From contig FSRV01000002.1 of assembly GCA_900142905.1 (NCBI GenBank), forward strand, positions 2,232,001 to 2,296,000: a DNA stretch of 64,000 bases, given 5' to 3'. The translations under genes were made by a program, and so were the position numbers. Under the pieces are notes generated by a model. The model saw nothing but the letters and a program-made list of their open reading frames with translations, did not search any database and was not told the origin of the DNA. The DNA comes from Burkholderia sp. GAS332. Lineage in GTDB: Bacteria; Pseudomonadota; Gammaproteobacteria; Burkholderiales; Burkholderiaceae. Positions 35,193 through 44,776 of the stretch are shown one piece after another; position 1 is the stretch's first letter; each line of letters starts with the position of its first letter.

Positions 35193-36342
35193 GGACCGCC
35201 CCCGAGTGCGTCAACCGTGCGGGCAGATAAGGACGCGCGTCGAACGGCGCCGGCAGGCCCAGCATCTGCGCCGCGATCAGCTTCGCCGTGCCGAGCGCGG
35301 TCGTCACGCCCAAGCCCTCATGGCCAACCGCAAGCCATGTTGCGGGATGCATCGCATCGCCGGCAAAGGACGCGGCCGGCCCGATCAATGGCAAACCGTC
35401 GCTGGATGCCGGGCGAAAACCCGTCCACGCCCGAATGGCGTTCAGGCCGGCCAGCGCCGGCAAATAGTCGACCGCACGCTGCAGCATGCGCGCGAGAATC
35501 ACTGGCTCGACCTTCGGATCGATGCTGTCGAACTGACGCGACGAGCCGATCAGCAACTGACCGGTCGGGCGCGGCTGCACGTTGAAAGCGACCGACGTGC
35601 CGCTCTGGTTGTGCGCGCTCTTGATGTAGCCGAGTTCGAGGATTTGATGCCGGATCGTGCCGGGGTAGCGATCGGTAATCAGCAGATGCCCCTTCTTTGC
35701 TTGCAGCGGCAGCGCCGGCATGAGCGTCGCAGCCTGCAGGCCGTTGGCCAGCAACACGGCGCCGGCGGCGATGCGGCCGCCGTCCGCGAGACGCACGCTC
35801 TGTTGCTCGATACCGGTCACTTCAGTATCCAGCCGTTGCACGATGCGCCCGGCGACAGGCTGCGCGAGCAACCAGGCCGCGACTGCCGGCGCGTAGACCA
35901 CCGCGTCGTCAGGTACGATCATTCCGCCACAGAGCCCATGCCGTAACGCAGGCTCAGCTTCGCGCACCTGCTGCGCGTCGAGTGTCGCGCAGTCGATGCC
36001 CTGCTGCTGCAGCGCACGCTGCCGGCTTTGCGCCAGGGCCAATTCCTCGTCGTCGGTCGCCACCCACAACGTGCCGCTGCGCACAAACGCATGGCGCGCA
36101 TCGAGGCGCGGCGCCAGCGCATGCCACAGCGCGCGCGAATGGGCGCTCAGCACGAACTCGGCAGGCGAGTCGTCCATCACGACCAGGTGACCCATGCCGG
36201 CCGCCGTCACGCCGCCGCCCACGCCTGCACGCTCGACCACCAGCACGTCGAGGCCGTGCGAGGCCAGCTCGTACGCACAGGCCGCACCGACGATACCCGC
36301 TCCTATCACGACCACGTCCGGCTGACCATTGGAACGCTTCAT
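35185..36342 (-). CDS. D-hydroxyproline dehydrogenase, DAO-type FAD subunit
   Basis: A 385-residue FAD oxidoreductase of the glycine oxidase/D-amino-acid oxidase (DAO) family. [30 protein letters not shown] is split across the FAD-binding Rossmann fold near residues 9-38. It is the catalytic amine-oxidising subunit. The ATG at complement(36340..36342) overlaps the epimerase stop as ATGA; the longer reading from 36360 is rejected. It receives cis-4-hydroxy-D-proline from the epimerase encoded just upstream. Confidence 0.88.
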   Translation of the reverse strand: MKRSNGQPDVVVIGAGIVGAACAYELASHGLDVLVVERAGVGGGVTAAGMGHLVVMDDSPAEFVLSAHSRALWHALAPRLDARHAFVRSGTLWVATDDEELALAQSRQRALQQQGIDCATLDAQQVREAEPALRHGLCGGMIVPDDAVVYAPAVAAWLLAQPVAGRIVQRLDTEVTGIEQQSVRLADGGRIAAGAVLLANGLQAATLMPALPLQAKKGHLLITDRYPGTIRHQILELGYIKSAHNQSGTSVAFNVQPRPTGQLLIGSSRQFDSIDPKVEPVILARMLQRAVDYLPALAGLNAIRAWTGFRPASSDGLPLIGPAASFAGDAMHPATWLAVGHEGLGVTTALGTAKLIAAQMLGLPAPFDARPYLPARLTHSGAVHA

Positions 36343-37292
36343 GACGCGCGGACGCCCCACGCGAAAGGATCGTCGTCGGCGAAAATCAGTCTGGATTCAG
36401 CGTGGACGTGAGCCGTGCCGCGGATGTTCGGTCGAATTTGCCCTGCCGGCAATGCCGGATCGGTGTCGTAATGAGCCTCGAACACACTGCCGATAATGCT
36501 CTCCTGCCGCCATAGCGCGCCAGCGGCCAGCTTGCCGTCGGCGGCGAGGCAGGCGAGCTTCGCGCTCGTGCCGGTGCCGCACGGTGAGCGGTCATAAGCC
36601 TTGCCCGGACACAGCACGAAATTGCGGCTATCGATACCGGGCCGGTCAGAATCGGCGAACAGCTCGATGTGATCGATCAGCGCGCCACCCTCGCCAGTGA
36701 TACCGTTGGCCTCCAGCGCGCGCCGGATGGCCCAGCTGGCTTCCGTCAACGCGTCGATACGACTGTAATCCAGCGTTTGCCCGTGATCGGAGACGAGGAA
36801 AAACCAGTTGCCGCCCCACGCGATATCACCATGCACGCGCCCGATGCCGGGCACATCGAGCGGCACGGCATGACGGTAGCGATACGCCGGCACGTTGCGC
36901 ACCGTCACGCTGCGATCGGTGTGCAACTCAGCCTCGACGATTCCCACCGGTGTCTCGATCCGGTGCAAGCCCGGCTCGATCCGGCCCAGATGGGCCAGTG
37001 AGACGACGAGGCCGATCGTGCCGTGCCCGCACATGCCGAGAAAGCCGACGTTGTTGAAGAAGATGACGCCCGCCGTACAGGACGGATCATGCGGCTCGCA
37101 CAGCAGCGCGCCGACCATGACATCGGAGCCGCGCGGCTCGTTGACGATACCCGCGCGAACACGGTCGAAATCGCGCAGAAACACGGCAAGGCGTTCCTGC
37201 AACGGTCCGAGGCCCAGCTCGGGGCCACCGGAAATCACCAGGCGGGTGGGTTCACCGCCAGTGTGGGAGTCGATTGCGGTCAAGGTTTTCAT
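36339..37292 (-). CDS. lhpA: 4-hydroxyproline 2-epimerase
   Basis: A 317-residue member of the proline racemase family. The two catalytic cysteines are present: Cys88 in GMCGHGTIG and Cys238 in [10 protein letters not shown]. Two active Cys distinguish epimerases and racemases from the Thr-containing 3-hydroxyproline dehydratases. It converts trans-4-hydroxy-L-proline to cis-4-hydroxy-D-proline, the first step of the cluster. It is the first gene of the tightly coupled epimerase-dehydrogenase operon. The 235-bp gap upstream is shared with the divergent arsR gene. Confidence 0.93.
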   Translation of the reverse strand: MKTLTAIDSHTGGEPTRLVISGGPELGLGPLQERLAVFLRDFDRVRAGIVNEPRGSDVMVGALLCEPHDPSCTAGVIFFNNVGFLGMCGHGTIGLVVSLAHLGRIEPGLHRIETPVGIVEAELHTDRSVTVRNVPAYRYRHAVPLDVPGIGRVHGDIAWGGNWFFLVSDHGQTLDYSRIDALTEASWAIRRALEANGITGEGGALIDHIELFADSDRPGIDSRNFVLCPGKAYDRSPCGTGTSAKLACLAADGKLAAGALWRQESIIGSVFEAHYDTDPALPAGQIRPNIRGTAHVHAESRLIFADDDPFAWGVRAS

Positions 37293-37421
37293 GGTAACAA
37301 TCGTAGGCCGCGGCGCTACGGCTGTCTTGGGCTATCGACCCTGCTTCGATGACGATTTCAGCACAGCGCGGATGGGGCAACCGCGGCCCTATCGACCCCA
37401 TAGCCAGTAGTGGCTTCATGC

Positions 37422-37441
37422 ATATCGTTAATTTCCGATAT
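37422..37441 (+). promoter_or_regulatory. Inverted repeat, probable ArsR operator
   Basis: ATATCG (37422-37427) and CGATAT (37436-37441) form a perfect 6-bp inverted repeat with an 8-bp spacer, about 90 bp before the arsR start. AT-rich sites of this form are typical for ArsR-family autoregulation. Confidence 0.5.
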
Positions 37442-37527
37442 ACAATTCGTGCTGTAGCGATGCAGATGCGTGGCCGCCAACCGGCGGCAGCGTCTGCCGG
37501 TTGTTGATGCCCTGAAAACTGACCCAC

Positions 37528-37830
37528 ATGACGCTCGATATCGACGCGATCCACAAAGCGCTCGCCAACCCTGTACGGCGGGAGATCCTCGGCTGGCTGC
37601 GCGAGCCGTACGCGCATTTCTCCGACCAGGAATTCCCGCTCGATCAAGGCGTGTGCGCCGGCAAGATCGACGCGCGCTGCGGCCTGTCGCAGTCCACCGT
37701 GTCGGCGCACCTCGCCGCCTTGCAGCGCGCGGGGCTCGTCACGTCCAGGCGGGTAGGTCAATGGGTGTTTTTCAAACGCAATGAGGCCGTCATTCAGGCG
37801 TTTCTCGAGCACATGAACACCGGGCTCTGA
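37528..37830 (+). CDS. ArsR-family transcriptional regulator
   Basis: A 100-residue winged-helix regulator. IHKALANPVRREILGWLREP (about 6-25) and GLSQSTVSAHLAALQRAGLVTSRRVGQWVFFKRNE (about 52-86) are the helix-turn-helix and wing. The usual ELCVCDL metal box is absent; one Cys in VCAGKIDARCG could be redox-sensitive. It precedes the Old Yellow Enzyme gene by 93 bp on the same strand, an arrangement in which ArsR- or TetR-type proteins sense electrophiles and control the reductase. Confidence 0.88.
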   Translation: MTLDIDAIHKALANPVRREILGWLREPYAHFSDQEFPLDQGVCAGKIDARCGLSQSTVSAHLAALQRAGLVTSRRVGQWVFFKRNEAVIQAFLEHMNTGL

Positions 37831-37923
37831 GCACATCATCCGCATCGCCGCGTTTTTTCGCTTATTTCATCGTGCAATTTTTTAAGGCTCGGGCCACGCG
37901 CCCGCCACCTAAGGTGAACTCAT

Positions 37924-38985
37924 ATGCCGACTCTTTTTGACCCGCTCCAGATTGGCGACATCACGTTGTCGAACCGCATCATCATGGCGCCGCTCACGCG
38001 TCAACGCGCTGAAGAAATCCGCGTGCCGAACGCGCTGATGGCGAAGTACTACGCCGAACGCGCCACGGCTGGCCTGATCATCAGCGAAGCCACTTCCGTC
38101 ACACCGCAAGGCATCGGTTACGCCGACACCCCGGGCATCTGGTCGCAAGAACAGGTCGAAGGCTGGAAGATCGTCACGAACGCCGTGCATGCAGCCGGCG
38201 GCAAGATCTTCCTGCAACTGTGGCACGTCGGCCGTATTTCGGACCCGCTGTTCCTGAACGGCGAATTGCCGGTCGCGCCGAGCGCGATCCCGGCACAAGG
38301 CCACGTGAGCCTGGTGCGTCCGGAGCGTCCGTACGTGACGCCGCGCGCACTGGAACTCGATGAAATCGCCGGTGTGGTCGACGCATTCCGCAAGGGCGCC
38401 GAGAACGCGAAGGCGGCGGGTTTCGACGGCGTGGAAGTGCACGGCGCGAACGGCTATCTGCTCGACCAGTTCCTGCAGGACAGCACCAACAAGCGTACCG
38501 ACGCGTACGGCGGCCCGATCGAAAACCGCGCCCGCCTGCTGCTCGAAATCACCGATGCCTGTATCGACGTCTGGGGCGCGAATCGCGTCGGCGTGCACCT
38601 CGCACCGCGCCGCGACGCACACACCATGGGCGATTCGGATCCGGCGGCCACCTTCGGTTACGTGGCACACGAGCTCGGCAAGCGCAAGATTGCGTTTATC
38701 GCTGCCCGCGAAGCGCTCGGCGACGACCGCCTCGGCCCGCAACTGAAGAAAGCGTTCGGCGGCCCGTACATCGCGAACGAAAAGTTCACCAAGGAAACCG
38801 CGCAGCACGTGCTCGACGCGGGTGAAGCGGACGCGGTGGCGTGGGGCCAACTGTTCATCGCGAATCCGGATCTGGTGCGCCGCTTCGCGACGAATGCCCC
38901 GTTGAACAAGCCGAATCCGGCGACGTACTACGCACGCGGCGAAACCGGCTACGTCGATTATCCGACGCTGGAAACCGTCGAATAA
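37924..38985 (+). CDS. NADH:flavin oxidoreductase, Old Yellow Enzyme family (NemA-like)
   Basis: A 353-residue FMN-dependent ene-reductase. LFDPLQIGDITLSNRIIMAPLTRQRA at the start, FDGVEVHGANGYLLDQFLQD with the substrate-binding His-Asn pair, and NKRTDAYGGPIENRARL are family hallmarks. It reduces activated alkenes, nitro compounds or N-ethylmaleimide-like electrophiles in the cytoplasm. It is co-directional with the arsR gene and followed by a strong terminator. Confidence 0.92.
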   Translation: MPTLFDPLQIGDITLSNRIIMAPLTRQRAEEIRVPNALMAKYYAERATAGLIISEATSVTPQGIGYADTPGIWSQEQVEGWKIVTNAVHAAGGKIFLQLWHVGRISDPLFLNGELPVAPSAIPAQGHVSLVRPERPYVTPRALELDEIAGVVDAFRKGAENAKAAGFDGVEVHGANGYLLDQFLQDSTNKRTDAYGGPIENRARLLLEITDACIDVWGANRVGVHLAPRRDAHTMGDSDPAATFGYVAHELGKRKIAFIAAREALGDDRLGPQLKKAFGGPYIANEKFTKETAQHVLDAGEADAVAWGQLFIANPDLVRRFATNAPLNKPNPATYYARGETGYVDYPTLETVE

Positions 38986-39111
38986 GTGGTTGAAGTCGGC
39001 TGGAAATCGAGCTGGGAATTTAGCAGCGCAAATAAGCTGCGAAGTCAGCGGAGGGTTAAGCCGTTGAATTAAATTAAAGCGGCTGATTCGTAGAAGTAGA
39101 CGGCAAGACGG

Positions 39112-39162
39112 CGCGGCGGGTATGAACGGACGGATGTCCAGTCATACCTGCCGCGTTTTTTT
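39112..39162 (+). terminator. Rho-independent terminator
   Basis: CGCGGCGGGTATG (39112-39124) pairs with CATACCTGCCGCG (39143-39155), 13 bp with one G-U pair, followed by seven T (39156-39162). It ends the arsR-reductase operon. Confidence 0.9.
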
Positions 39163-39256
39163 ATGCGCTGCCCGTTGGGCGCTTCGCACGGATTGCACGC
39201 ATATCACAGGCACATCACAGACGCACCGCTGGCGCACTAAGCGCCCTCGCCTGCCG

Positions 39257-39784
39257 TCAGGCCAGATCACGCCGCATGAACACGCGCTTCGATTCGTCCA
39301 GTCCGCGCGCGATATGCGCGTCGCGCCGCGCGATCAGCGCCGCATCGAGATCGGCCTCCGCGATATCGTGAAAGCCGAGCCGCCGATAGTACGGCGCGTT
39401 CCACGGCACCTCGCGAAACGTCGACAATATAAGTTGCGTGAGTTGTTGCGCGCGCGCGAGTTGCGCGACCTGCTCGATCAGCGCCGCGCCGATGCGTTGC
39501 CCGGCATGCGAAGTCAGCACGTCGAGCTCCTGAACATAGAAGCGCGTGGGCTGCGGCTCGAACATCACGAACCCCACACAGGTCTCATCGGCATCCACGG
39601 CGACGACGATCTGCTGCGCGTCGATCTTGCGGTTGACGAGTTCCAACTCCATCGGCGGTGCATCGGCGATACCGGTCATGCCGACGCCGGCAAAGCGCTG
39701 GCCGGCCTCGAATTCGATCGTACGGATAGCGTCCGCATCGTGCGGCGCGGCAAGGCGGAACGTGATGTTGGAAGCGTGTTGCAT
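39257..39784 (-). CDS. GNAT-family N-acetyltransferase
   Basis: A 175-residue acetyltransferase. FRLAAPHDADAIRTIEFEAGQRFA opens the domain, and SHAGQRIGAALIEQVAQLAR (about 98-117) is the acetyl-CoA-binding motif A with R/Q-x-x-G-x-G/A. It ends with an ALIARRDAHI segment. The acceptor is unknown. It stands alone, divergent from the DedA gene. Confidence 0.85.
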   Translation of the reverse strand: MQHASNITFRLAAPHDADAIRTIEFEAGQRFAGVGMTGIADAPPMELELVNRKIDAQQIVVAVDADETCVGFVMFEPQPTRFYVQELDVLTSHAGQRIGAALIEQVAQLARAQQLTQLILSTFREVPWNAPYYRRLGFHDIAEADLDAALIARRDAHIARGLDESKRVFMRRDLA

Positions 39785-39916
39785 AAATGTTGGGTCGTTT
39801 TTTTAGGGGCGATTCCGGAAGACTCCCCGATATTGACATTGCAACCGCGAAATAAACAAGTGCCCGCGCCACCACGGGACTAAAATCCTGAACACCCAAA
39901 CCCCTTTCGGATCAAG

Positions 39917-40564
39917 ATGGATCTCATGCATGTGCTGCAGGTCGCCCTGCACTTCGACCAGCACCTGAGCGGTTTGATCGCGCAATACGGCACGGCCGTC
40001 TACGCGATGCTGTTTCTCGTAGTGTTCGTCGAGATCGGCTTCCTGCCGCTATTCTTTTTGCCTGGCGATCCGCTGATTTTCATCTGTGGCGGTCTCGCCG
40101 CCACCGGTGCGCTGAACGTCTGGCTCGTGATCCCCGTGCTGTTCGCCGCCACCGTGGCCGGCAGCATCGTCTGCTATGCGATCGGCCGCGCGATCGGCGA
40201 GAAAGTCTATACCGCGGACTACCGCTGGCTTGACAAGAATGCGCTGCGTAAAGCGCACACGTTTTACGAAGCACGCGGCGGCCTGACCTTTCTGCTGTCG
40301 CCGTTCATTGCCGTCGTGCGCACGTTTGCACCGTTCGTCGCCGGCGTTTCACGCATGACCTTTGCACGTTTCGTCTCGTACGTCACGGCCGGCGCCGCAC
40401 TGTGGATCGTGTCGCTGGTGACGGCGGGCTATCTGTTCGGCAACGTGCCGCTGGTGCGCGATCATATGAGTTCGATCGTGCTGCTGGGCGTCTCGCTCGG
40501 TGTCGGATCGTTGCTGGTGAGCGCCGTGTGGCGCTTCGTCAACCGAAGGTTGCGCGCTCACTAA
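39917..40564 (+). CDS. DedA-family membrane protein
   Basis: A 215-residue inner-membrane protein of the DedA/SNARE-associated family, now viewed as undecaprenyl-phosphate or lipid translocases. VFVEIGFLPLFFLPGDPLIFICGGLAA (about 36-62) carries the conserved E and G-D residues, and RFIAVVRTFAPFVAGV-like FIAVVRTFAPFVAGVSRM (about 133-150) is the second signature. Typical length. It is followed by a LysE-type gene 64 bp on. Confidence 0.9.
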   Translation: MDLMHVLQVALHFDQHLSGLIAQYGTAVYAMLFLVVFVEIGFLPLFFLPGDPLIFICGGLAATGALNVWLVIPVLFAATVAGSIVCYAIGRAIGEKVYTADYRWLDKNALRKAHTFYEARGGLTFLLSPFIAVVRTFAPFVAGVSRMTFARFVSYVTAGAALWIVSLVTAGYLFGNVPLVRDHMSSIVLLGVSLGVGSLLVSAVWRFVNRRLRAH

Positions 40565-40628
40565 TCCGGAGATTGCGCGCTCACTGACCCGGCAGTTGCA
40601 CGCTCACTCAAATTCGCGGAGAAACTTG

Positions 40629-41240
40629 ATGACGCTGTCTGCTTTGCTCGTTTTCGCCCTGGCACTGATCATCGCCGCCGGCACGCCGGGCCCCGGCATC
40701 GCCGCACTGGTCGCGCGCGTGCTGACCAACGGCTTTCGCGACGTCTTGCCGTTTCTCGCCGCGATGTGGCTCGGCGAAGCATTGTGGCTCACCTGCGCGG
40801 TAGCCGGTCTCGCGGTGATCGCGCGCAGCTTCGGCATGGTGTTCATCGTGCTGAAATTCGTTGGTGTCGCCTATTTGCTGTTCCTTGCATGGAAGATGTG
40901 GCGCGCACCGGCCGACGTGCAAGGCAGCGACTTGCCGAGCGGCCAGTCGCCGTGGCGCATGTTCGTCGCCGGCTTGCTAGTGACGCTCAGCAATCCGAAG
41001 ATCATGATGTTCTACCTCGCGTTGTTGCCGACCATCATCGATCTGTCACGTATCGGCACTGTGGCGTGGTTCGAACTGACGCTCACCATGCTGATCGTGC
41101 TGATGGTCGTCGACTTCGGCTGGGCTCTGCTCGCCACACGTGCGCGCAAGCTGTTGAGCACCCGCCGCGCAGTGAGGATCACCAACCGCGCCAGTGCCAC
41201 GGTCATGGCGGGTGTTGCCGCCGCTATCGCCACACGCTAA
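40629..41240 (+). CDS. LysE/RhtB-family exporter
   Basis: A 203-residue amino-acid exporter with six helices. LIIAAGTPGPGIAALVARVLTNG (about 13-35) has the family PGP motif, and LVTLSNPKIMMFYLALLP (about 117-134) is the second conserved segment. The ATG at 40629 has GGAG 8 bp upstream; an upstream TTG at 40596 is rejected. The exported compound is unknown. Confidence 0.9.
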   Translation: MTLSALLVFALALIIAAGTPGPGIAALVARVLTNGFRDVLPFLAAMWLGEALWLTCAVAGLAVIARSFGMVFIVLKFVGVAYLLFLAWKMWRAPADVQGSDLPSGQSPWRMFVAGLLVTLSNPKIMMFYLALLPTIIDLSRIGTVAWFELTLTMLIVLMVVDFGWALLATRARKLLSTRRAVRITNRASATVMAGVAAAIATR

Positions 41241-41268
41241 CGAGCATGTGACAACGAGGCACCGGCTT

Positions 41269-41775
41269 TCAGCCTGGCGGCGCAGCGGCTTGTACTTCAG
41301 TCCGTAGCGACGCCAGCAAGGCCTGCCACCATTCGCCGTGCCGCAGCAGAAACTCGCGCTCGGGGAAATGGTGGCGCGCCACATGGTCCTGCGGCACCGT
41401 ATCCCAGCCGCGATGCTCGACCGTCACGCGCGTTTCGTCACCCACCGCTTCGAAACGCACTTCGACATGCGTGTGCTGCGCATCGGTGAAGCTGGCCTGA
41501 CGCCAGCCAAATGCCAAACGCTCGCCCGGCTCCCAGGCTGTGACGCGGCCGATCTCGAACACGCTGCCGTCCGGCTGCGTTTCGATCAGGCGGCCGGACT
41601 CCCCCGGTGTGAGAGGCGCCGCGCTTTGCTCGAACGACAGCACGCCCGCACCTTGCGGCGTGAATTGAAACAGCCCGTTCGGCCGCCACCATCTGCCGAT
41701 TTCGCGTGTGAACACATCGAACGCGCGCAGCGGCGTGGCCGCGACGCGTAGCGACACCTGCACGCGCGAACTCAT
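41269..41775 (-). CDS. SRPBCC (AHSA1-like) domain protein
   Basis: A 168-residue START-like ligand-binding protein. LRAFDVFTREIGRWWRPNGLFQF near residues 17-39 and EVRFEAVGDETRVTVEHRGWDTVPQ match the AHSA1/SRPBCC family. Its ATG overlaps the arsR stop as ATGA, so the longer reading from 41847 is rejected. ArsR-SRPBCC pairs are very common; the small protein's ligand is unknown. Confidence 0.9.
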   Translation of the reverse strand: MSSRVQVSLRVAATPLRAFDVFTREIGRWWRPNGLFQFTPQGAGVLSFEQSAAPLTPGESGRLIETQPDGSVFEIGRVTAWEPGERLAFGWRQASFTDAQHTHVEVRFEAVGDETRVTVEHRGWDTVPQDHVARHHFPEREFLLRHGEWWQALLASLRTEVQAAAPPG

Positions 41776-42122
41776 TCCTGCTGCTCCAGATGCGCCTTGA
41801 ACGCCAGCAATTGCTCGGACCACAACGCCTCGGTCTGTTCGAGCCATGCCTTCAGTTCGCCCATCGGCGCCGATCTCAGCATGTAGAGCCGCACGCGCGC
41901 GTCGATGCCGTCGTGCGATTCTTCGATCAACTCGCTCGAACGCAGCACGCGCAAATGCCGGCTCATCGCCTGCGGCGAGAGGCCGGTGGCCTGCGCGAGT
42001 TCGCCGGCGCGCATCGGCTGCTGGCTGAGCAGATCGACCACCTGACGCCGGTTCGGATCGGCTAGCGCGGCCAGCGTGCGGTCGAGCGAGGCGCCGGCAG
42101 GCAATGCCATCGGTTTGCCCAT
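41772..42122 (-). CDS. ArsR-family transcriptional regulator
   Basis: A 116-residue winged-helix protein. LAALADPNRRQVVDLLSQQPMRAGELAQATGLSPQAMSRHLRVL covers the helix-turn-helix (about 14-57). No metal-binding cysteines are seen. It lies between the VOC gene (4-bp gap) and the SRPBCC gene (4-bp overlap), and probably represses the three-gene operon from the operator at 42606-42639. Confidence 0.9.
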   Translation of the reverse strand: MGKPMALPAGASLDRTLAALADPNRRQVVDLLSQQPMRAGELAQATGLSPQAMSRHLRVLRSSELIEESHDGIDARVRLYMLRSAPMGELKAWLEQTEALWSEQLLAFKAHLEQQE

Positions 42123-42126
42123 CCGC

Positions 42127-42588
42127 TTAAATCCATCCTTCGATTTTCAGACCGCTCACGCGCTCGGCTTCCTCGCGCGACACCGCTCGCAAGGTCTGGC
42201 CAAAGCTCCAGACGTGCCCTTCCGGATCGCGCGCCGCGTAGACGCGGTCGCCGTAAAACTGATCCGCCGGCTCGCGCGTGATGACAGCGCCCGCGGCCCG
42301 CGCGCGGGCACAATGGTCGTCGATCCCGTCGCGCAGTTGCACGTGCACCGACTGCGTATTCTTGCCGCCGATCGAAGCCGGGCTCGCCGCGTCTTCCGAC
42401 CATTCGCGGCAGATCATCACGTAGCTGTCGCCGAAGCGCATTTCCGAGTGACTTAACTGGCCGTCGCTATCCGTGACCACCAACTGACGCTCGAAGCCGA
42501 ACGCTTTCTCGAGCCAGTCAACCGCGGCAAACGGGTCCTTGTAGTACACCGACGCGCCCAGCGAAGGACGATGAAACGGCTCGCTCAT
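42127..42588 (-). CDS. VOC-family (glyoxalase/bleomycin resistance) protein
   Basis: A 153-residue protein with paired beta-alpha-beta-beta-beta modules. VYYKDPFAAVDWLEKAFGFE (about 15-34) and DQFYGDRVYAARDPEGHVWSFGQTL (about 108-132) are typical of the PhnB-like/VOC group. Metal and substrate are unknown. It is the first gene of the VOC-ArsR-SRPBCC operon. Confidence 0.88.
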   Translation of the reverse strand: MSEPFHRPSLGASVYYKDPFAAVDWLEKAFGFERQLVVTDSDGQLSHSEMRFGDSYVMICREWSEDAASPASIGGKNTQSVHVQLRDGIDDHCARARAAGAVITREPADQFYGDRVYAARDPEGHVWSFGQTLRAVSREEAERVSGLKIEGWI

Positions 42589-42605
42589 GATTGCCTCCTT
42601 TTATA

Positions 42606-42639
42606 AACCTTTCGGTTGATATTTAACACTATAGTTAAA
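42606..42639 (-). promoter_or_regulatory. Inverted repeats upstream of VOC-arsR operon
   Basis: AACC-TTTC-GGTT (42606-42617) and TTTAAC-ACTATA-GTTAAA (42622-42639) are perfect short inverted repeats in an AT-rich patch just before the VOC start. They are likely promoter and ArsR operator. Confidence 0.5.
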
Positions 42640-42775
42640 CAAATCGGAAAGGCAAGGACGGCGTGTTCGTATCGTTGTTCCTTCGCAATGCCGGCGTCCG
42701 CATTGCCGGGGTCGCACGAGAATCTAAAACGACTCGACAGACTATGATGCGGGTAGCCCTCAAACGGACGAAATC

Positions 42776-43519
42776 ATGACGACTGTGACTGAACACTACG
42801 CGAGTCACCTCGCACCTGTTTACCTATGGATGGCCGGTGGACTTGACGCCGCTATCTCTCGTGGTGAAGCGGAAATCGACCTGGTTTGCCCAAGCGGCGC
42901 GGACGGGCTCATCGCCGTCGATCTCGGCGCCGGATTCGGCATGCATACCGTCTCATTGGCACGCCGCGGCTATTCGGTCGTCGCCATCGACACGTCGGCC
43001 ATCCTGCTTGGGATACTTCGGGATCAGGTCGATACGCTGCCTGTGAGAATAGTCGAGGATGATTTTGTCGCCTTCCAGAAGCATCTGGATGGGAAGGCCA
43101 ACCTGATTCTGTGCATGGGTGACACGTTGACTCACCTGCCAGAACAAAGGTCCGTCGAGCAACTGTTCGCTGGTATCGCGGATTCGCTGCAGGTCGGCGG
43201 GAGGTTCATCGCCACTTTCCGGGACTATTCGACCCCCCTTACCGACACGAGTCGCTTTATCCCAGTGAAGGGCGATAACGATCGAATCCTCACCTGCTTT
43301 CTTGAGTATGCCGACCACCATGTCACTGTTCACGACGTTCTTCACGAGCGAAGTGGCTCAAGCTGGCAACAACGCGTCAGCGCCTATCAGAAGCTCCGGC
43401 TCTCGACCGAATGGGTCGCCCAAGCACTGCAAGCCAAAGGATTTTCGGTTCGCATTGAGCAGGGGTTCGCAGGCATGGTCCGGGTTGTCGCAACAGCGCA
43501 CACGCATCCATCTTCATAA
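42776..43519 (+). CDS. SAM-dependent methyltransferase
   Basis: A 247-residue class I methyltransferase. IAVDLGAGFGMHTVSLARRGYSVVAIDTS (about 46-74) is the SAM-binding motif I and II region, and NLILCMGDTLTHLP (about 112-125) is motif IV-like. Substrate is unknown. It precedes the DadA-like gene by 15 bp, so the two are probably co-transcribed. GC content is somewhat lower than in the next gene. Confidence 0.85.
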   Translation: MTTVTEHYASHLAPVYLWMAGGLDAAISRGEAEIDLVCPSGADGLIAVDLGAGFGMHTVSLARRGYSVVAIDTSAILLGILRDQVDTLPVRIVEDDFVAFQKHLDGKANLILCMGDTLTHLPEQRSVEQLFAGIADSLQVGGRFIATFRDYSTPLTDTSRFIPVKGDNDRILTCFLEYADHHVTVHDVLHERSGSSWQQRVSAYQKLRLSTEWVAQALQAKGFSVRIEQGFAGMVRVVATAHTHPSS

Positions 43520-43534
43520 CGCCCGAAATACGCC

Positions 43535-44776
43535 ATGACCACAATGAAATTCGATGCCGTTGTGCTCGGCGCGGGCATTGTCGGCGTGTGCGTTGCCGTG
43601 CAGCTTCAGAAACGCGGGCGCCAGGTCGCGCTGGTCGACCGTAAGCAGCCCGGCAACGAAACGTCGTTCGGCAACGCCGGGCTGATCCAGCGCGAAGCCG
43701 TGTATCCCTACGCGTTTCCACGTGATCTCGGCACCTTGCTTCGCTACGCGCGCAACCAGTCGCCAGACGTTCGCTACCATGCCGACGCCATGCTCAAGAC
43801 CGCGCCGTTCCTGTGGCAATACTGGCGCAATTCTCATCCGGCAAAACATGCCGCTATCGCGAAGTCATACGCCACGCTAATCGAGCATTGCGTGGACGAA
43901 CACCGCGCGCTGGCCGCCGCGGCCGGCGCGAGCGCCTTATTGCGCCACACCGGCTGGATCAAGGTGTTTCGCACTGACAAGGTACGGGATGCGGAAATCC
44001 GGCTCGTTGAACAGTGGCATCGGGAATATGGCGTCGAGTTCGATGCGATCGACGCCGCCCGCCTGCAACAGAAGGAGCCCGATCTCGACAAGAGCTTGTC
44101 AGGCGGCTTGCACTACCCGGCGTCTGATTCCGTGAGCGATCCCAACGCGCTTGTCACCGCCTACGCGAAGTATTTCGAAGCGCTGGGTGGGCGGTTCTTC
44201 ATCGGCGACGCGGACTCGTTTCGGGAGGGTTGGGCGGTCGATACGGAAGCCGGGACGATCACCGCTTCATCAGCGGTCGTCGCGTTGGGGCCGTGGTCGG
44301 ATCGGGTCAGTACGCGACTCGGCTATCGCTTGCCGCTCGCTGTCAAACGCGGATACCACATGCACTATGCGGCCGACGCAGCGGCCCGTCTGAATCATCC
44401 GGTACTAGACGTCGAGAAAGGGTACCTGCTGGCACCCATGGCAAAAGGCATCCGCTTGACCACGGGGGCGGAAATCGCGCACTGCGATGCGCCCAAAACA
44501 CCCACGCAACTCGCCGCGGTCGAGCCGATTGCACGCACGCTGTTTCCATTGGGCAAGCGTCTCGACGACGAACCGTGGATGGGACGGCGCCCTTGTACGC
44601 CCGACATGATGCCGATCATCGGTCCCGCGAGAAATCACAAAGACTTGTGGTTCGCGTTTGGCCACGCGCACCACGGGCTCACGCTAGGCCCGGTCACGGG
44701 TCGGCTGATCGCCGAAATGATGACCAATGAAGAGACGCTCGTGGACACGCGGCCGTTCAGGGTGGAGCGGTTCTAG
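43535..44776 (+). CDS. FAD-dependent oxidoreductase, D-amino-acid dehydrogenase (DadA)-like
   Basis: A 413-residue flavoprotein. FDAVVLGAGIVGVCVAVQLQKRG (about 5-27) is the FAD Rossmann motif; GRRPCTPDMMPIIGPARNHKDLWFAFGHAHHGLTLGP is the C-terminal DAO signature. Relatives deaminate D-amino acids and pass electrons to quinones. Substrate cannot be fixed. It starts 15 bp after the methyltransferase gene. Confidence 0.87.
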   Translation: MTTMKFDAVVLGAGIVGVCVAVQLQKRGRQVALVDRKQPGNETSFGNAGLIQREAVYPYAFPRDLGTLLRYARNQSPDVRYHADAMLKTAPFLWQYWRNSHPAKHAAIAKSYATLIEHCVDEHRALAAAAGASALLRHTGWIKVFRTDKVRDAEIRLVEQWHREYGVEFDAIDAARLQQKEPDLDKSLSGGLHYPASDSVSDPNALVTAYAKYFEALGGRFFIGDADSFREGWAVDTEAGTITASSAVVALGPWSDRVSTRLGYRLPLAVKRGYHMHYAADAAARLNHPVLDVEKGYLLAPMAKGIRLTTGAEIAHCDAPKTPTQLAAVEPIARTLFPLGKRLDDEPWMGRRPCTPDMMPIIGPARNHKDLWFAFGHAHHGLTLGPVTGRLIAEMMTNEETLVDTRPFRVERF

